Below are positions 1 through 7,737 of a stretch of 35,896 nucleotides of DNA, in pieces. The notes beneath the pieces were generated by a model. That model ran no database searches, had not been told where the DNA came from, and was given only the letters and a program-made list of their open reading frames with translations. The first letter of the stretch is position 1. Each line of letters starts with the position of its first letter. Source of the stretch: Spirochaetes bacterium GWF1_51_8 (lineage in GTDB: Bacteria; Spirochaetota; Brevinematia; Brevinematales; GWF1-51-8); NCBI GenBank assembly GCA_001829415.1, contig MIBE01000064.1, positions 1 to 35,896 of the forward strand. The letters run 5' to 3'. Both the position numbers and the translations under genes were made by a program.

Positions 1-124
1 TTTCTTCGTTTTTCCTTGCATTATTCTAAGGCGAATCTTAAAATATTTCATTATATATCAATGAGTTATTCGTTTTTCAGCAAGCCCTAATTAACACATT
101 ATTAACCGAAAACTAATTTAATAC

Positions 125-153
125 TTGCGAGAATATAAAAAAGGGGCTATAAT
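125..153 (+). promoter_or_regulatory. sigma70-type promoter for the first lipoprotein gene
   Basis: A TTGCGA box at 125-130 is followed after exactly 17 bp by a perfect TATAAT at 148-153. Transcription would start near 160, giving a leader of about 20 nt carrying the GGAGG at 170-174. Bases 1-124 upstream are AT-rich and I see no gene in them. Confidence 0.75.
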
Positions 154-179
154 AATCAAAATTCTTTTTGGAGGACATT

Positions 180-401
180 ATGAGAAAGATCTTGGCCTTG
201 GTTTTGGGCATCACTATGGGTCTTGTTATGGTAAGCTGCGGCGGAAAGACCGCTACCGCTACCAATGCGGCTCCCGTTGTTACCAACGCGGCGGTTGTCG
301 ACACTAACGCTGCTGCTGCTCCCGCTGCTGACACTAACGTCGCTAAGCCCGCTCCCGCTCCTGTTAACGCGGATGCCGGTCAGACTAAGGGTCTCGAATA
401 A
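180..401 (+). CDS. small Ala/Thr/Asn-rich lipoprotein
   Basis: The 73-residue product starts with a lipoprotein-type signal (MRKILALVLG...MVSCGG). The cysteine near residue 19 follows V-S, a loose lipobox of the kind accepted in spirochaetes. The mature part is low complexity, with recurring TNAA/DTNAA units and then PAPAPVNAD, and probably forms an unstructured tether. The ATG at 180 is chosen because GGAGG lies 5 nt upstream; a TTG at 168 would lie upstream of this ribosome site. The gene is monocistronic, between a strong promoter and a perfect terminator. Function is unknown; a small abundant envelope lipoprotein is an inference. Confidence 0.75.
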   Translation: MRKILALVLGITMGLVMVSCGGKTATATNAAPVVTNAAVVDTNAAAAPAADTNVAKPAPAPVNADAGQTKGLE

Positions 402-421
402 GGTTAAAACCCCTTATACTT

Positions 422-450
422 GCCTGTGGACCCAATCCACAGGCTTTTTT
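422..450 (+). terminator. intrinsic terminator
   Basis: A perfect 9-bp stem (GCCTGTGGA at 422-430, TCCACAGGC at 436-444) with a 5-nt loop is followed by six T residues. It closes the lipoprotein gene at 180-401. The next gene begins only about 15 nt after the T tract. Confidence 0.9.
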
Positions 451-464
451 GTCTTTATAAAATT

Positions 465-881
465 ATGAAATATTATTTTTTCGCTCTCCTGTTTCTTATT
501 TCCCTTTCGGCTTGCGGAGATGTCAGCGACCTGAGTATTCTTCAGGGTCAATGGTACGTGTCCCACGTGGAATTCACGAACGGCACATCCACGAACTACG
601 GCATCACAAACACCATCGCGAAGTATACATTTGGCGCGAGGGAAGTCATCTCCTATAATTACGGGTTTACTACCAATATCACTACGAACGATTTCCTGAT
701 CCGCGAGGGCCTTTCCCGTATCTCGCTGGATATGAACGGCACGAACGTCTATATTTTCTATACATTCACCGGAACGACCAACATGAAATGGACATTGATG
801 ACCAACATAAAATCCGGCGCCGTTAAAGTCGGCGGTAAGAGTCAGTATACTTACTGGATACTGAACTGGGCTGGTAACTAA
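465..881 (+). CDS. lipoprotein, possible lipocalin-like fold
   Basis: The 138-residue product has a textbook lipoprotein signal (MKYYFFALLFLISLSAC, lipobox LSAC), so it should be an envelope lipoprotein. The mature part opens with LQGQWYVSHVEF and continues as alternating polar/hydrophobic strands rich in Thr and Asn. This resembles small lipocalin-like lipoproteins that begin L-x-G-x-W, a weak assignment. ATG 465 is preferred to the frame opening at 420 because only it places a signal peptide at the N-terminus. No Shine-Dalgarno is visible, and the start lies just behind the upstream terminator. murG starts 4 nt after the stop, so the two are probably co-transcribed. Confidence 0.75.
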   Translation: MKYYFFALLFLISLSACGDVSDLSILQGQWYVSHVEFTNGTSTNYGITNTIAKYTFGAREVISYNYGFTTNITTNDFLIREGLSRISLDMNGTNVYIFYTFTGTTNMKWTLMTNIKSGAVKVGGKSQYTYWILNWAGN

Positions 882-885
882 TCCC

Positions 886-1974
886 GTGAAGATCATGATG
901 AGCGGGGGCGGCACGGGCGGACATCTCATCCCCGGGATCGCGCTGTATGAGGAACTCGTTTCGCGCGGCGTCGAATGCCGTTATGTACTCCGTTCGAACG
1001 ACATGAAGTATACGGTCGCGTCAAGGATAGCCGAGGCTGACCGGATTTTCGTCGAGATACAGGGTATCAGCCGGAAGCTCTCCATCAAAACCCCGATCTA
1101 CATCCTGAAATTAGTCCGCGCGTTCTTCTCGGTCTTCCGGACAATAAAAAAATGGAACCCGGACGCCGTCCTCATCACGGGCGGTTACGTTTCAAACCCG
1201 GTCGCGTTTTCAGCGAGGCTTCTCGGCAAGCCATTGTTCATCGCCGAGCAAAACAGCGCCGCTGGTGTCACGAACCGTTACTATTCCAAAAAAGCTGAAA
1301 CCGTCTATACCACTTTCCCACAAACCGCGAAACTGCGGACTGATAAAACGATCCATACCGGCAACCCGTCAATATTCAAGGACCGTTCGCCGCGCGCGGA
1401 AGCCCTGAAGTTCTTCGGGCTGGCCGGGTACAAGCATATTGTCGGGATCACAGGCGGAAGCCAGGGCGCGCTGAAGGTCAATTCCGCGATGGCGGAAATT
1501 CTGCCGGAACTGCTGGATAAAAAGATCGGTGTGATCTGGAGTATGGGCACGGTGGATTACGACCGGATGGAGAAAGAAGGTAAACTCGCCGAGATCGGCG
1601 CGAAGTATCCCAATGTCAAACCGTACAAGTTCATCGATCGGATGGATTTGTTTTTCTCATGCGCGGACTGCGCGGTATCGCGGGCGGGCGCGACTTCGAT
1701 CGCCGAGTTTATCCACTTCGGTACGCCGGCTTTGCTTATCCCGATCAAGAACTCGCCGGACAACCATCAGTACCTCAACGCGGATTACCTGGCGTCGAAT
1801 CACGCGGGTCTCCTGCTGACCGAAGACCACATCACTCCCTCAATCCTGCTGGGATTGATCGATACGCTCATCAAGAACAAAGATTCCTATATTAAAAACC
1901 TTTCATCGCTTAAAAAAGAGAACCCGGCGAAAACTATTGTCGGCCATATCCTCGCACAGCTTACTCCCCGATAA
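886..1974 (+). CDS. murG: UDP-GlcNAc:lipid I GlcNAc transferase MurG
   Basis: MurG transfers GlcNAc from UDP-GlcNAc to lipid I, giving lipid II, on the cytoplasmic face of the inner membrane. The 362 residues match the usual length of about 355. Visible motifs are the N-terminal GGGTGGH glycine loop (residues 7-13), GGYVSNPV near 104, AEQNSAAGVTNR near 125, GGSQGA near 190 and SRAGATSIAEF near 265, which contributes to UDP-sugar binding. The start is GTG at 886; an ATG at 895 would lose only three residues. It follows the lipoprotein at 465 by 4 nt and overlaps the convergent TPR gene by 14 bp at the 3' end. No other mur or division gene is next to it, so it lies outside the usual dcw cluster. 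Confidence 0.95.
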   Translation: MKIMMSGGGTGGHLIPGIALYEELVSRGVECRYVLRSNDMKYTVASRIAEADRIFVEIQGISRKLSIKTPIYILKLVRAFFSVFRTIKKWNPDAVLITGGYVSNPVAFSARLLGKPLFIAEQNSAAGVTNRYYSKKAETVYTTFPQTAKLRTDKTIHTGNPSIFKDRSPRAEALKFFGLAGYKHIVGITGGSQGALKVNSAMAEILPELLDKKIGVIWSMGTVDYDRMEKEGKLAEIGAKYPNVKPYKFIDRMDLFFSCADCAVSRAGATSIAEFIHFGTPALLIPIKNSPDNHQYLNADYLASNHAGLLLTEDHITPSILLGLIDTLIKNKDSYIKNLSSLKKENPAKTIVGHILAQLTPR

Positions 1975-4828
1975 CCTTCAATAAGTCCTGTCCCTTCTTG
2001 CTCCACTCGCTGTTCGGATACTTCTGAATCAGTAGATTGAGGATCGGCACGGCCTCTTTATTGTTTTTCATCTGGTACGAACAATACGCGAACCAGTATA
2101 AAGACGGCTCGTAGAGCGCCTGAAACTTATAGACATAGAATATCCCGCCGTAATAATCGATAGCCTCGGAATATTTCCCCTGCCCGCGGTAATACTCGCC
2201 GAGCTCGAAGCTCGCCTGCGCGGCCTCGCTTCCTGTCGTCTTGCTCTTCACCTCTTCGAGCATCACGAGCGCCTTCGCGTACTGCTGGACACGCATATAG
2301 TACTGCCCGAGATGAAGCTGTGCGATAGCCTTCGCCTGCGCGGATTTAGCCTGATTGATCAGTTCGAGCAGGTAGGCTTCCTCGTTGCCCTTCGCCTCTT
2401 CCTTCAGCTTGATCTCGGCGAGCTTGATCTGCGCCTTATCGGCCTGGAGCGACGACGGGTAGTCCGAGATCAGTTTCTGGTAATAGTATCTCGCCTTGGA
2501 GAGGTTGTTAAGCGTATAGTACATATCGGCGATATAGTAGTTTGCGTCCGACGCGAAATAGCCCGTGGGATACTTCGCGATATAGCTCTCGAAGTAATCG
2601 AGCGATTTATCCTTCGAGCCGAGGTAGTAATAGCACCATGCGATCCAGTACAGCGAATTGCTCGCGAGCTCGCTCGTCCCGTAGTCCGAAAGGATCTGGT
2701 TGAAGCGCTGGATCGCCTCGTTGTAACGGCCGTCGCCGTAATAGTAGGTCGCGAGCTTATAGAGCGCCTCTACAGTGTACGGATTGTCCTTGTACTCCGC
2801 GACGATCTTATTGAAGATATCGATCGCCTTGCTTTCCTCGCCGCTCTCGATATAGCTCCATGCCATATCCGACATGACCGCCGGAATATCCTTGGTTATT
2901 CCGTATTCTTTAGCCGTGACAATATACTTCTCGTACGTCTCGATAGCCTTCAGGACGTCTTTCGAGTTGAAGTAAGACTTCGCGATATAGAGGATCGATT
3001 CGAGCTTGCGGTTCTTGTCCTGCGAGGTCACGGCGCTTTTTTCGAAATACTCGATAGCCTTGGTATAGTCCTTTTTACCGAAATAGCACCATCCGAGCAG
3101 GTGGTAAATCTCCGACTTCTGCTCGTCGGACTGGGCCTTGCCGACATACGCCGTGAGATACCCGATAGCCTGATCGTAACGCTGGTCTTTCATATAGAGC
3201 CACGAGAACTTGATCGCGGCGTCGACCGCGTAAGGCGAACTGCCGTACTGGTCGACCACCTTGCGGAAGTACTTTTCGGCTTCGGGGTAATTTTTCAGGT
3301 TATAGTTGATAATGCCCATACTGTAATACGCGCGCGGAACAAGGGCATGCGAAGGGTACTTCTTAATCAGCTCGTTCAGGAACTCAAGCGCGCGGGGATA
3401 TTCTTCTTTCTGGATGTATACCCACGCTATCGCGTTCAACGCGAGCGGAGCGTTCTCGTTTTTTTTCGAAAGGACGGCGTTATAGTTCTTCAGCGCCTGA
3501 TCGTACTTGCCGATCTTCGCGCTGGCGTTGCCGATAAAGAGATATATCTCGTCGGACATATCGGTGGTGGGATAACGGACCAGGTAGTCCTCGAACACCT
3601 TCACCGCCTGATCGTACTTACCGAGCTCGACAAGGCTCTTGCCCTTCCAGTAAAGCGCGTCGCGCCCGTATTCGGTATTCCCGAATTTAGCGAGTATCTG
3701 CTCGAAGTATGCGACGGCTTGGGTGTAGTCCTTCTGGAGAAATTTCAATTCGCCGAGCTTGAGCATCGAGATCGCCTCGCCTTCCCCGCCGGAAGCCGCG
3801 ATCTTCTTGTACACATCGACCGCCGTCCCGAAATCGTCGGTAAGGATATAGCACGCCGCGAGCTCGGTCATCCCTTTCTGGTAGTAACGCGACCCGGGGC
3901 CGAATATCTTCACAAGGTCGTTCAGCATCGAGATCGCCTCGGGGTACTTCTTCTGGAGCTTGTAGATCAGCCCGAGCTTGTACAACGCTTCTTCCTTGTA
4001 CTCGTCGGCGACGGACTGGGACGCAAGCGGCGCGAGATACTTTTCGGCCTCGATATAGTTCTTCTGCTTGATGAAAATGAGCGAGCAGTAATAGATCGCC
4101 TGTATCTGGTATTCGAAGTCCTTCTTCTTAGACAGTTCGGTAAAATACCTCAGAGCGTCGTTGTCCTTGTCGGACTGGAAATAGCTCTTCCCAAGGAAGA
4201 ACTCGCCCTCGGCGCGGTATTTGGAATTGGGGTACTGCGAGATAAAATCGCCGAGCGTCTTGACGGCCTGAGCGAAGTTGTTATCGTAGAGGTACGCCTG
4301 CCCGAGACGCAGGGTGCATTCCTCGGCGATATCCGAGTTGGGATAGGTTTTGATGATATACTGGTACTCTTCCACAGCCGACGAAAACTTGTTGCCGAGG
4401 AGCAAGGCGAACGCGATGATATAATGCGACTTCGGCTTCAGCTGGGAATCGGGATACTCCTTGTTGAATATCCTCAGGTTCTGCACGGCGGTGTCGTACT
4501 TCTTCATCTTATAGTACGAGTTCGCGATCAGGAACTGCGCCTTCTCTTTATAGAGCGTGCCGGAGTATTCCTTGATCAAGTCCTTGAACGACTGGATCGC
4601 GATCTCGAACTTCTGCGACTGGTAATAGCAGAGCCCGATATAGTACATCGCATCGTCGGCGTAATCGCCCTTTGGGTCTTCCGCGATGACGTCGTTGAAA
4701 TACCCGAGCGCGAGGGTGTAGACACCGTTGTTGTACGCGTCGAGCGCCTTTTTATATTTCTCGTCGGCGGCCCCGTAGAGCGCGGCGGCGCAAAGGATTA
4801 CCGCGAAAAAGACTACCCCTTTTCTCAT
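1961..4828 (-). CDS. giant periplasmic TPR-repeat protein
   Basis: The 955-residue protein has a Sec signal peptide (MRKGVVFFAVILCAAALYGAAD). The rest is almost entirely tandem tetratricopeptide-like units of about 35-37 residues, with recurring A-x-x-Y-Y-I-G, Y-x-x-A-I-x-x-F and Y-P-x-S signatures, roughly two dozen in all. The units resemble those of the BamD/CpoB (YbgF) class that bind partners in the periplasm. No catalytic domain is visible, so a scaffold role is inferred. The start has GGGAGA upstream and a very good promoter at 4855-4883. The tail overlaps murG by 14 bp. The repeats create a long antisense open frame, which I regard as an artefact. Confidence 0.9.
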   Translation of the reverse strand: MRKGVVFFAVILCAAALYGAADEKYKKALDAYNNGVYTLALGYFNDVIAEDPKGDYADDAMYYIGLCYYQSQKFEIAIQSFKDLIKEYSGTLYKEKAQFLIANSYYKMKKYDTAVQNLRIFNKEYPDSQLKPKSHYIIAFALLLGNKFSSAVEEYQYIIKTYPNSDIAEECTLRLGQAYLYDNNFAQAVKTLGDFISQYPNSKYRAEGEFFLGKSYFQSDKDNDALRYFTELSKKKDFEYQIQAIYYCSLIFIKQKNYIEAEKYLAPLASQSVADEYKEEALYKLGLIYKLQKKYPEAISMLNDLVKIFGPGSRYYQKGMTELAACYILTDDFGTAVDVYKKIAASGGEGEAISMLKLGELKFLQKDYTQAVAYFEQILAKFGNTEYGRDALYWKGKSLVELGKYDQAVKVFEDYLVRYPTTDMSDEIYLFIGNASAKIGKYDQALKNYNAVLSKKNENAPLALNAIAWVYIQKEEYPRALEFLNELIKKYPSHALVPRAYYSMGIINYNLKNYPEAEKYFRKVVDQYGSSPYAVDAAIKFSWLYMKDQRYDQAIGYLTAYVGKAQSDEQKSEIYHLLGWCYFGKKDYTKAIEYFEKSAVTSQDKNRKLESILYIAKSYFNSKDVLKAIETYEKYIVTAKEYGITKDIPAVMSDMAWSYIESGEESKAIDIFNKIVAEYKDNPYTVEALYKLATYYYGDGRYNEAIQRFNQILSDYGTSELASNSLYWIAWCYYYLGSKDKSLDYFESYIAKYPTGYFASDANYYIADMYYTLNNLSKARYYYQKLISDYPSSLQADKAQIKLAEIKLKEEAKGNEEAYLLELINQAKSAQAKAIAQLHLGQYYMRVQQYAKALVMLEEVKSKTTGSEAAQASFELGEYYRGQGKYSEAIDYYGGIFYVYKFQALYEPSLYWFAYCSYQMKNNKEAVPILNLLIQKYPNSEWSKKGQDLLKVIGE

Positions 4829-4854
4829 GGCTGTCTCCCGATTTTATGATGATT

Positions 4855-4883
4855 ATTATATATACGGAGCGGGAAAATGACAA
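4855..4883 (-). promoter_or_regulatory. sigma70-type promoter for the TPR gene
   Basis: On the minus strand TTGTCA (4883-4878) is followed after exactly 17 bp by a perfect TATAAT (4860-4855). The predicted start is near 4848, about 20 nt before the ATG at 4828. Confidence 0.8.
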
Positions 4884-4910
4884 GGATATAAAGGGTTGAA
4901 ATACCGCAAA

Positions 4911-4940
4911 CCCGGCAATTTCCGGTCGGAAACAGCCGGG
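4911..4940 (-). terminator. strong hairpin, candidate end of the minus-strand phage-like transcript
   Basis: CCCGGC (4911-4916) pairs with GCCGGG (4935-4940). Inside it TTTCCG pairs with CGGAAA around a 2-nt loop. It lies about 50 bp beyond the stop of the gene at 4988-5320. On the minus strand it is followed only by a short T stretch, so termination may be partial. On the plus strand a T run (4951-4956) follows 10 bp later. Confidence 0.4.
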
Positions 4941-4987
4941 TGCCGCCGGATTTTTTGTCTGGGAAAATCTTCGCTCTTTCGGGAAAT

Positions 4988-5320
4988 CTACTTCTTCTTG
5001 ATATCCATCATGATATCGTTCGACGCTACATTCGTCACGCCGTTCGACACGGTGAGGAAACGGATATTCGTCATTCCCTCGAGCTGGATCGTGACCGACT
5101 GCAGCGCCTTGCCGTCGACCACAGTGACTGTCATCTGCCCCTGCGCCTGCATCTGTGTCTGCTGCTGGGTGATGTACTGGTACTCGTTGATCTCCTTCGG
5201 CGCGGTGAAATACCCGAGCGCGAATCCGCCCCCGAGGCCGAGGATTAGCAGGATCACCACAGTCACCGGATCGCATTTCAGCAGCGTCCGCATTCTCTCT
5301 CCAGCCGGAATTTTCTCCAT
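4988..5320 (-). CDS. single-TM protein at the end of the lysis cassette
   Basis: The 110-residue protein has a short cytoplasmic stretch, one strong TM helix (about residues 18-40, VVILLILGLGGGFALGYF), a Gln-rich linker (QQQTQMQAQGQ) and a predicted extracytoplasmic beta-rich end finishing IKKK. I recognise no family. It follows the endolysin by 33 bp on the same strand. Topology and position would suit an inner-membrane spanin (Rz-like) or another lysis accessory, but the long periplasmic coiled coil of Rz is not obvious, so a host membrane protein is equally possible. The first ATG has AGGGG upstream. An alternative ATG at 5293 has a better GGAGAG. Confidence 0.6.
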   Translation of the reverse strand: MEKIPAGERMRTLLKCDPVTVVILLILGLGGGFALGYFTAPKEINEYQYITQQQTQMQAQGQMTVTVVDGKALQSVTIQLEGMTNIRFLTVSNGVTNVASNDIMMDIKKK

Positions 5321-5353
5321 ATAGACCCCTTCGTTATATTTTTAATCCAATAT

Positions 5354-5827
5354 CTAACTGACCTTCCCGAACTTATCCCGCGCGTATTTTAAAGTCTCGT
5401 CGAACCCGCGCATCTCTCCGCCGTAGTATCCCCAACGTCCCTTTTTCCCGCGCAGGTCGAGATGAAAACCGGGATAGTTCCAATCTGGGTATAACCCCCA
5501 CCCCGTGCTGTCCGCGAGATTTACTTCCTCGAGGAATTGCCGTACCAGTTCATACGCGGAAAGAAAACCGCATCCTGTGAGATGGAAATCGCATGCGATT
5601 CCGGTGTAATGCTTCGAGTTGGCCGTGTGGCCGCTTTTTTCCCAGAGGCAATGGATCACGACTTTCAACTCGCCGTGATGCTTCAAAAACTCCTGCAAGC
5701 CGTCGATCAGCCGGGCAATCGAAACCTTCGTGCTCGCCATGACCTGCGGAGTCATCAGCACCTGTCCCCTGTAATCCTTCGTGAAAACACCGGGGTTCTT
5801 CAACGTATCGAATTCCGCCCGGGTCAT
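5354..5827 (-). CDS. M15-type peptidase, probable phage endolysin
   Basis: The 157-residue protein carries the M15-like zinc-peptidase signature SKHYTGIACDF (S-x-H-x-x-G-x-A-x-D). A later FHLDLR supplies the third zinc ligand. Such enzymes cut peptide cross-bridges of peptidoglycan; in phage they are endolysins. There is no signal peptide, so export would need the holin just upstream. The start at 5827 is chosen because AAGGAAGG precedes it; the open frame extends upstream but without a site. It overlaps the holin-like gene by 4 bp (ATGA), indicating translational coupling. A cell-wall recycling role is less likely given the location. Confidence 0.82.
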   Translation of the reverse strand: MTRAEFDTLKNPGVFTKDYRGQVLMTPQVMASTKVSIARLIDGLQEFLKHHGELKVVIHCLWEKSGHTANSKHYTGIACDFHLTGCGFLSAYELVRQFLEEVNLADSTGWGLYPDWNYPGFHLDLRGKKGRWGYYGGEMRGFDETLKYARDKFGKVS

Positions 5828-6036
5828 CGGTCGCCTTCCTTTGTCTCTCCGGACGGACGCGCGAACTTCTTGATGCCGATCACCGCCGCGGTAAAAAGGA
5901 GAAAGTTCAGGTCTACCGCCTGACCGTTCGCGTAGTAGCACACAAGAATCGCCGCCCATGTCATGAACGACAGGCTGAGAGCATTGTACATCGTTCGTTT
6001 CAATCTGTCAATAATCCATCCTTTTCCGGTTTTCAT
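5824..6036 (-). CDS. small membrane protein, probable holin
   Basis: The 70-residue protein begins with a basic amphipathic stretch (MKTGKGWIIDRLKR). It is followed by two hydrophobic segments (about 17-34 and 41-56) separated by NGQAVD, then a charged tail. Size, hairpin topology, position between an XhlA-like protein and an endolysin, and the 4-bp overlap with the latter all suit a holin, though the sequence matches no holin family I can name. ATG 6036 follows AAGGAGG; a TTG one codon upstream is also open. Confidence 0.68.
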   Translation of the reverse strand: MKTGKGWIIDRLKRTMYNALSLSFMTWAAILVCYYANGQAVDLNFLLFTAAVIGIKKFARPSGETKEGDR

Positions 6037-6049
6037 CAAGCCTCCTTGC

Positions 6050-6379
6050 TTACATGTTTTTCGGGAACGACTGAATAATCCTCTGCACCAGATACGTCAT
6101 CGGGATCAATACCGCGCCAGCCACCCCGGCGGCCGTCAGCAGGAACAGCATCCATTCGCGGATACGGTCGCGCCTGCGCTCGGGGCGGAGTTCGTCGAGC
6201 CGTCGGGTCACATCGGCCCGGCAGTTTGTCTGACGGTCTTCGATTTTCATCATCCGCTTCTCGAGATCGTTATTCACCTTGTTCTGCTCCGCCTTGTAGT
6301 CGTCCAGTTTCTGTACTAAGACGTCCAGCTTCTGCGTCATTTCGACCAGTCTTTCCAAAACTTCTTTTACTGTCGGCAT
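6050..6379 (-). CDS. XhlA-like coiled-coil membrane protein of the lysis cassette
   Basis: The 109-residue protein has a long N-terminal coiled coil (about 1-65, heptad-like LERLVEMTQKLDVLVQKLDD). A basic Arg-rich segment (RRLDELRPERRRDRIREW) follows, then one C-terminal TM helix (about 78-100). This architecture is that of XhlA haemolysin/holin-partner proteins next to holins in PBSX-type prophages. It lies 13 bp before the holin-like gene and has AGAGGTG before its ATG. A tail-associated membrane anchor is an alternative. Confidence 0.65.
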   Translation of the reverse strand: MPTVKEVLERLVEMTQKLDVLVQKLDDYKAEQNKVNNDLEKRMMKIEDRQTNCRADVTRRLDELRPERRRDRIREWMLFLLTAAGVAGAVLIPMTYLVQRIIQSFPKNM

Positions 6380-6388
6380 GCTACACCT

Positions 6389-7699
6389 CTAGGTCCGGAT
6401 GATATAATTGATTGATACATTCTTCGGGCGGGATTCGCTCGATACCCTCGGCGTGCCGTTCGTCCCGTCGGCGATAGGCTGGCGCGTCGAATTGGTCGAA
6501 ATGTTGTCGGCGTCCCCGCCCCCGTCGGACTTAAACCCTATTCGGATGGTCGCACCGCCGTTATAGCTGTTCATCTCCTTATGGTAATGCCCCTGGAACG
6601 CGTCAGTCTGGTACGAACCGACATTGTCGCCCGCCGCCCCGCCGGTCTTGAGCGCGGTGCGCGTCGTCCTGTTCGGGTCGACTCCCGCGCCGCCGTCGCG
6701 TCCCCTCAGGAACATTCCACGCAGGTCTGGAACATTGAAATGCGTGCCGTCCGCCGCTCCGAAACTTGTCCCGATCACCGCGAACAACCCGGGATAGGCG
6801 GAACGCAGATAGGATGCGCCGTCGCAGAGAAGGAAGCCCGCCGGCGCGGAAGCTCCGCCGTAAGGGATCACCGCCCCAGACGGTATGGCGAGCCCGAGCG
6901 GTGCACACACCGGCGCGACAGGCGATTCGTTCGCCCCCGCGAATGTCCAGCTCAGGGAACTTTCCTTCACCCCCGTATACTCGAACTGCCCCGTTCCCAA
7001 CGAGCATTTCGAGAGGATGACAAACACCGCCGCGTCATGCACGAAGATATCCCCAGGACGGACGTTCTCCTGCCCGCTCCTGACACGCGCGACCCGGTTT
7101 TTCGACATCGCCTTATTGAGTACCCGCGCCTTCTGGGTACTGTCTACCGCCGACGGTATGACATGCCCGTAGTCGGCGTTGACAGTGAAGCGGCCGCCTG
7201 TTTCTCCGGAGTACGCCGGACTGTCGAAAAAAGTCTCTTTCTTAAAGTCGCTCACTATGCTGAACTGCGCGAGATTGCGGGCGTCGGCGCGCCGTAACGG
7301 GAGCGCGAAGTACAATCCGCCGTCGGTGAATACCGTGTACCACAGCGATGTCCCGAACACGGGTTCTTCCAGGAACGAACGGAATCTGAACGAGTAACTC
7401 GCGGTGTCCGTGAAGTTCGTCCCGATATCCATTCCCGTCGCTGACGCGAGTCCCGCGATAGTCCGGGCATCGGTGTTTAACGGAAAGGACGTAAAGTAGC
7501 CCGCGAGCTTGGAGCGGCCGTAGTAGTACCGCTGGTCCTTCAGCGCCGAACCGTCATAGATCCTCGACTGGATGAGGCGCGTCAGCGTGTTGCCGTCGAT
7601 ATCCGAGAGCGATACTTCGGGGTAGTCTCGTGTTTCGTAGAGCTGAAGGATCAGCTCGGGAACAGGCCTCGCTTCTATTTCAGGGCAGATAAACCGCAT
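6389..7699 (-). CDS. phage tail collar/fibre protein
   Basis: The 436-residue protein has a C-terminal tail-collar domain. The signature IPSGAVIPYGG, APAGFLLCDGASY, LFAVIGTSFG, FNVPDLRGMFLRG spans about residues 275-350 and is followed by the Gly/His-rich QGHYHKEMNS and the terminal VSINYIIRT. The N-terminal half is different and may attach it to the tail or to the 565-residue protein upstream. ATG 7699 is chosen because AAGGAGA precedes it; the frame is open further upstream without support. The likely role is receptor binding at the tail tip. No separate fibre chaperone gene is seen. Confidence 0.85.
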   Translation of the reverse strand: MRFICPEIEARPVPELILQLYETRDYPEVSLSDIDGNTLTRLIQSRIYDGSALKDQRYYYGRSKLAGYFTSFPLNTDARTIAGLASATGMDIGTNFTDTASYSFRFRSFLEEPVFGTSLWYTVFTDGGLYFALPLRRADARNLAQFSIVSDFKKETFFDSPAYSGETGGRFTVNADYGHVIPSAVDSTQKARVLNKAMSKNRVARVRSGQENVRPGDIFVHDAAVFVILSKCSLGTGQFEYTGVKESSLSWTFAGANESPVAPVCAPLGLAIPSGAVIPYGGASAPAGFLLCDGASYLRSAYPGLFAVIGTSFGAADGTHFNVPDLRGMFLRGRDGGAGVDPNRTTRTALKTGGAAGDNVGSYQTDAFQGHYHKEMNSYNGGATIRIGFKSDGGGDADNISTNSTRQPIADGTNGTPRVSSESRPKNVSINYIIRT

Positions 7700-7737
7700 C
7701 GTAACTCTCCTTTTTGCATGCCGTTCTGTCCGGCATT

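Noticed and set aside
2312..4849. 845-codon open frame antisense to the TPR gene
   Set aside because: It lies wholly opposite a clear repeat protein, reads as Arg/Val/Leu/Asp-rich repeats mirroring the TPR codons, and has no ribosome site or signal.
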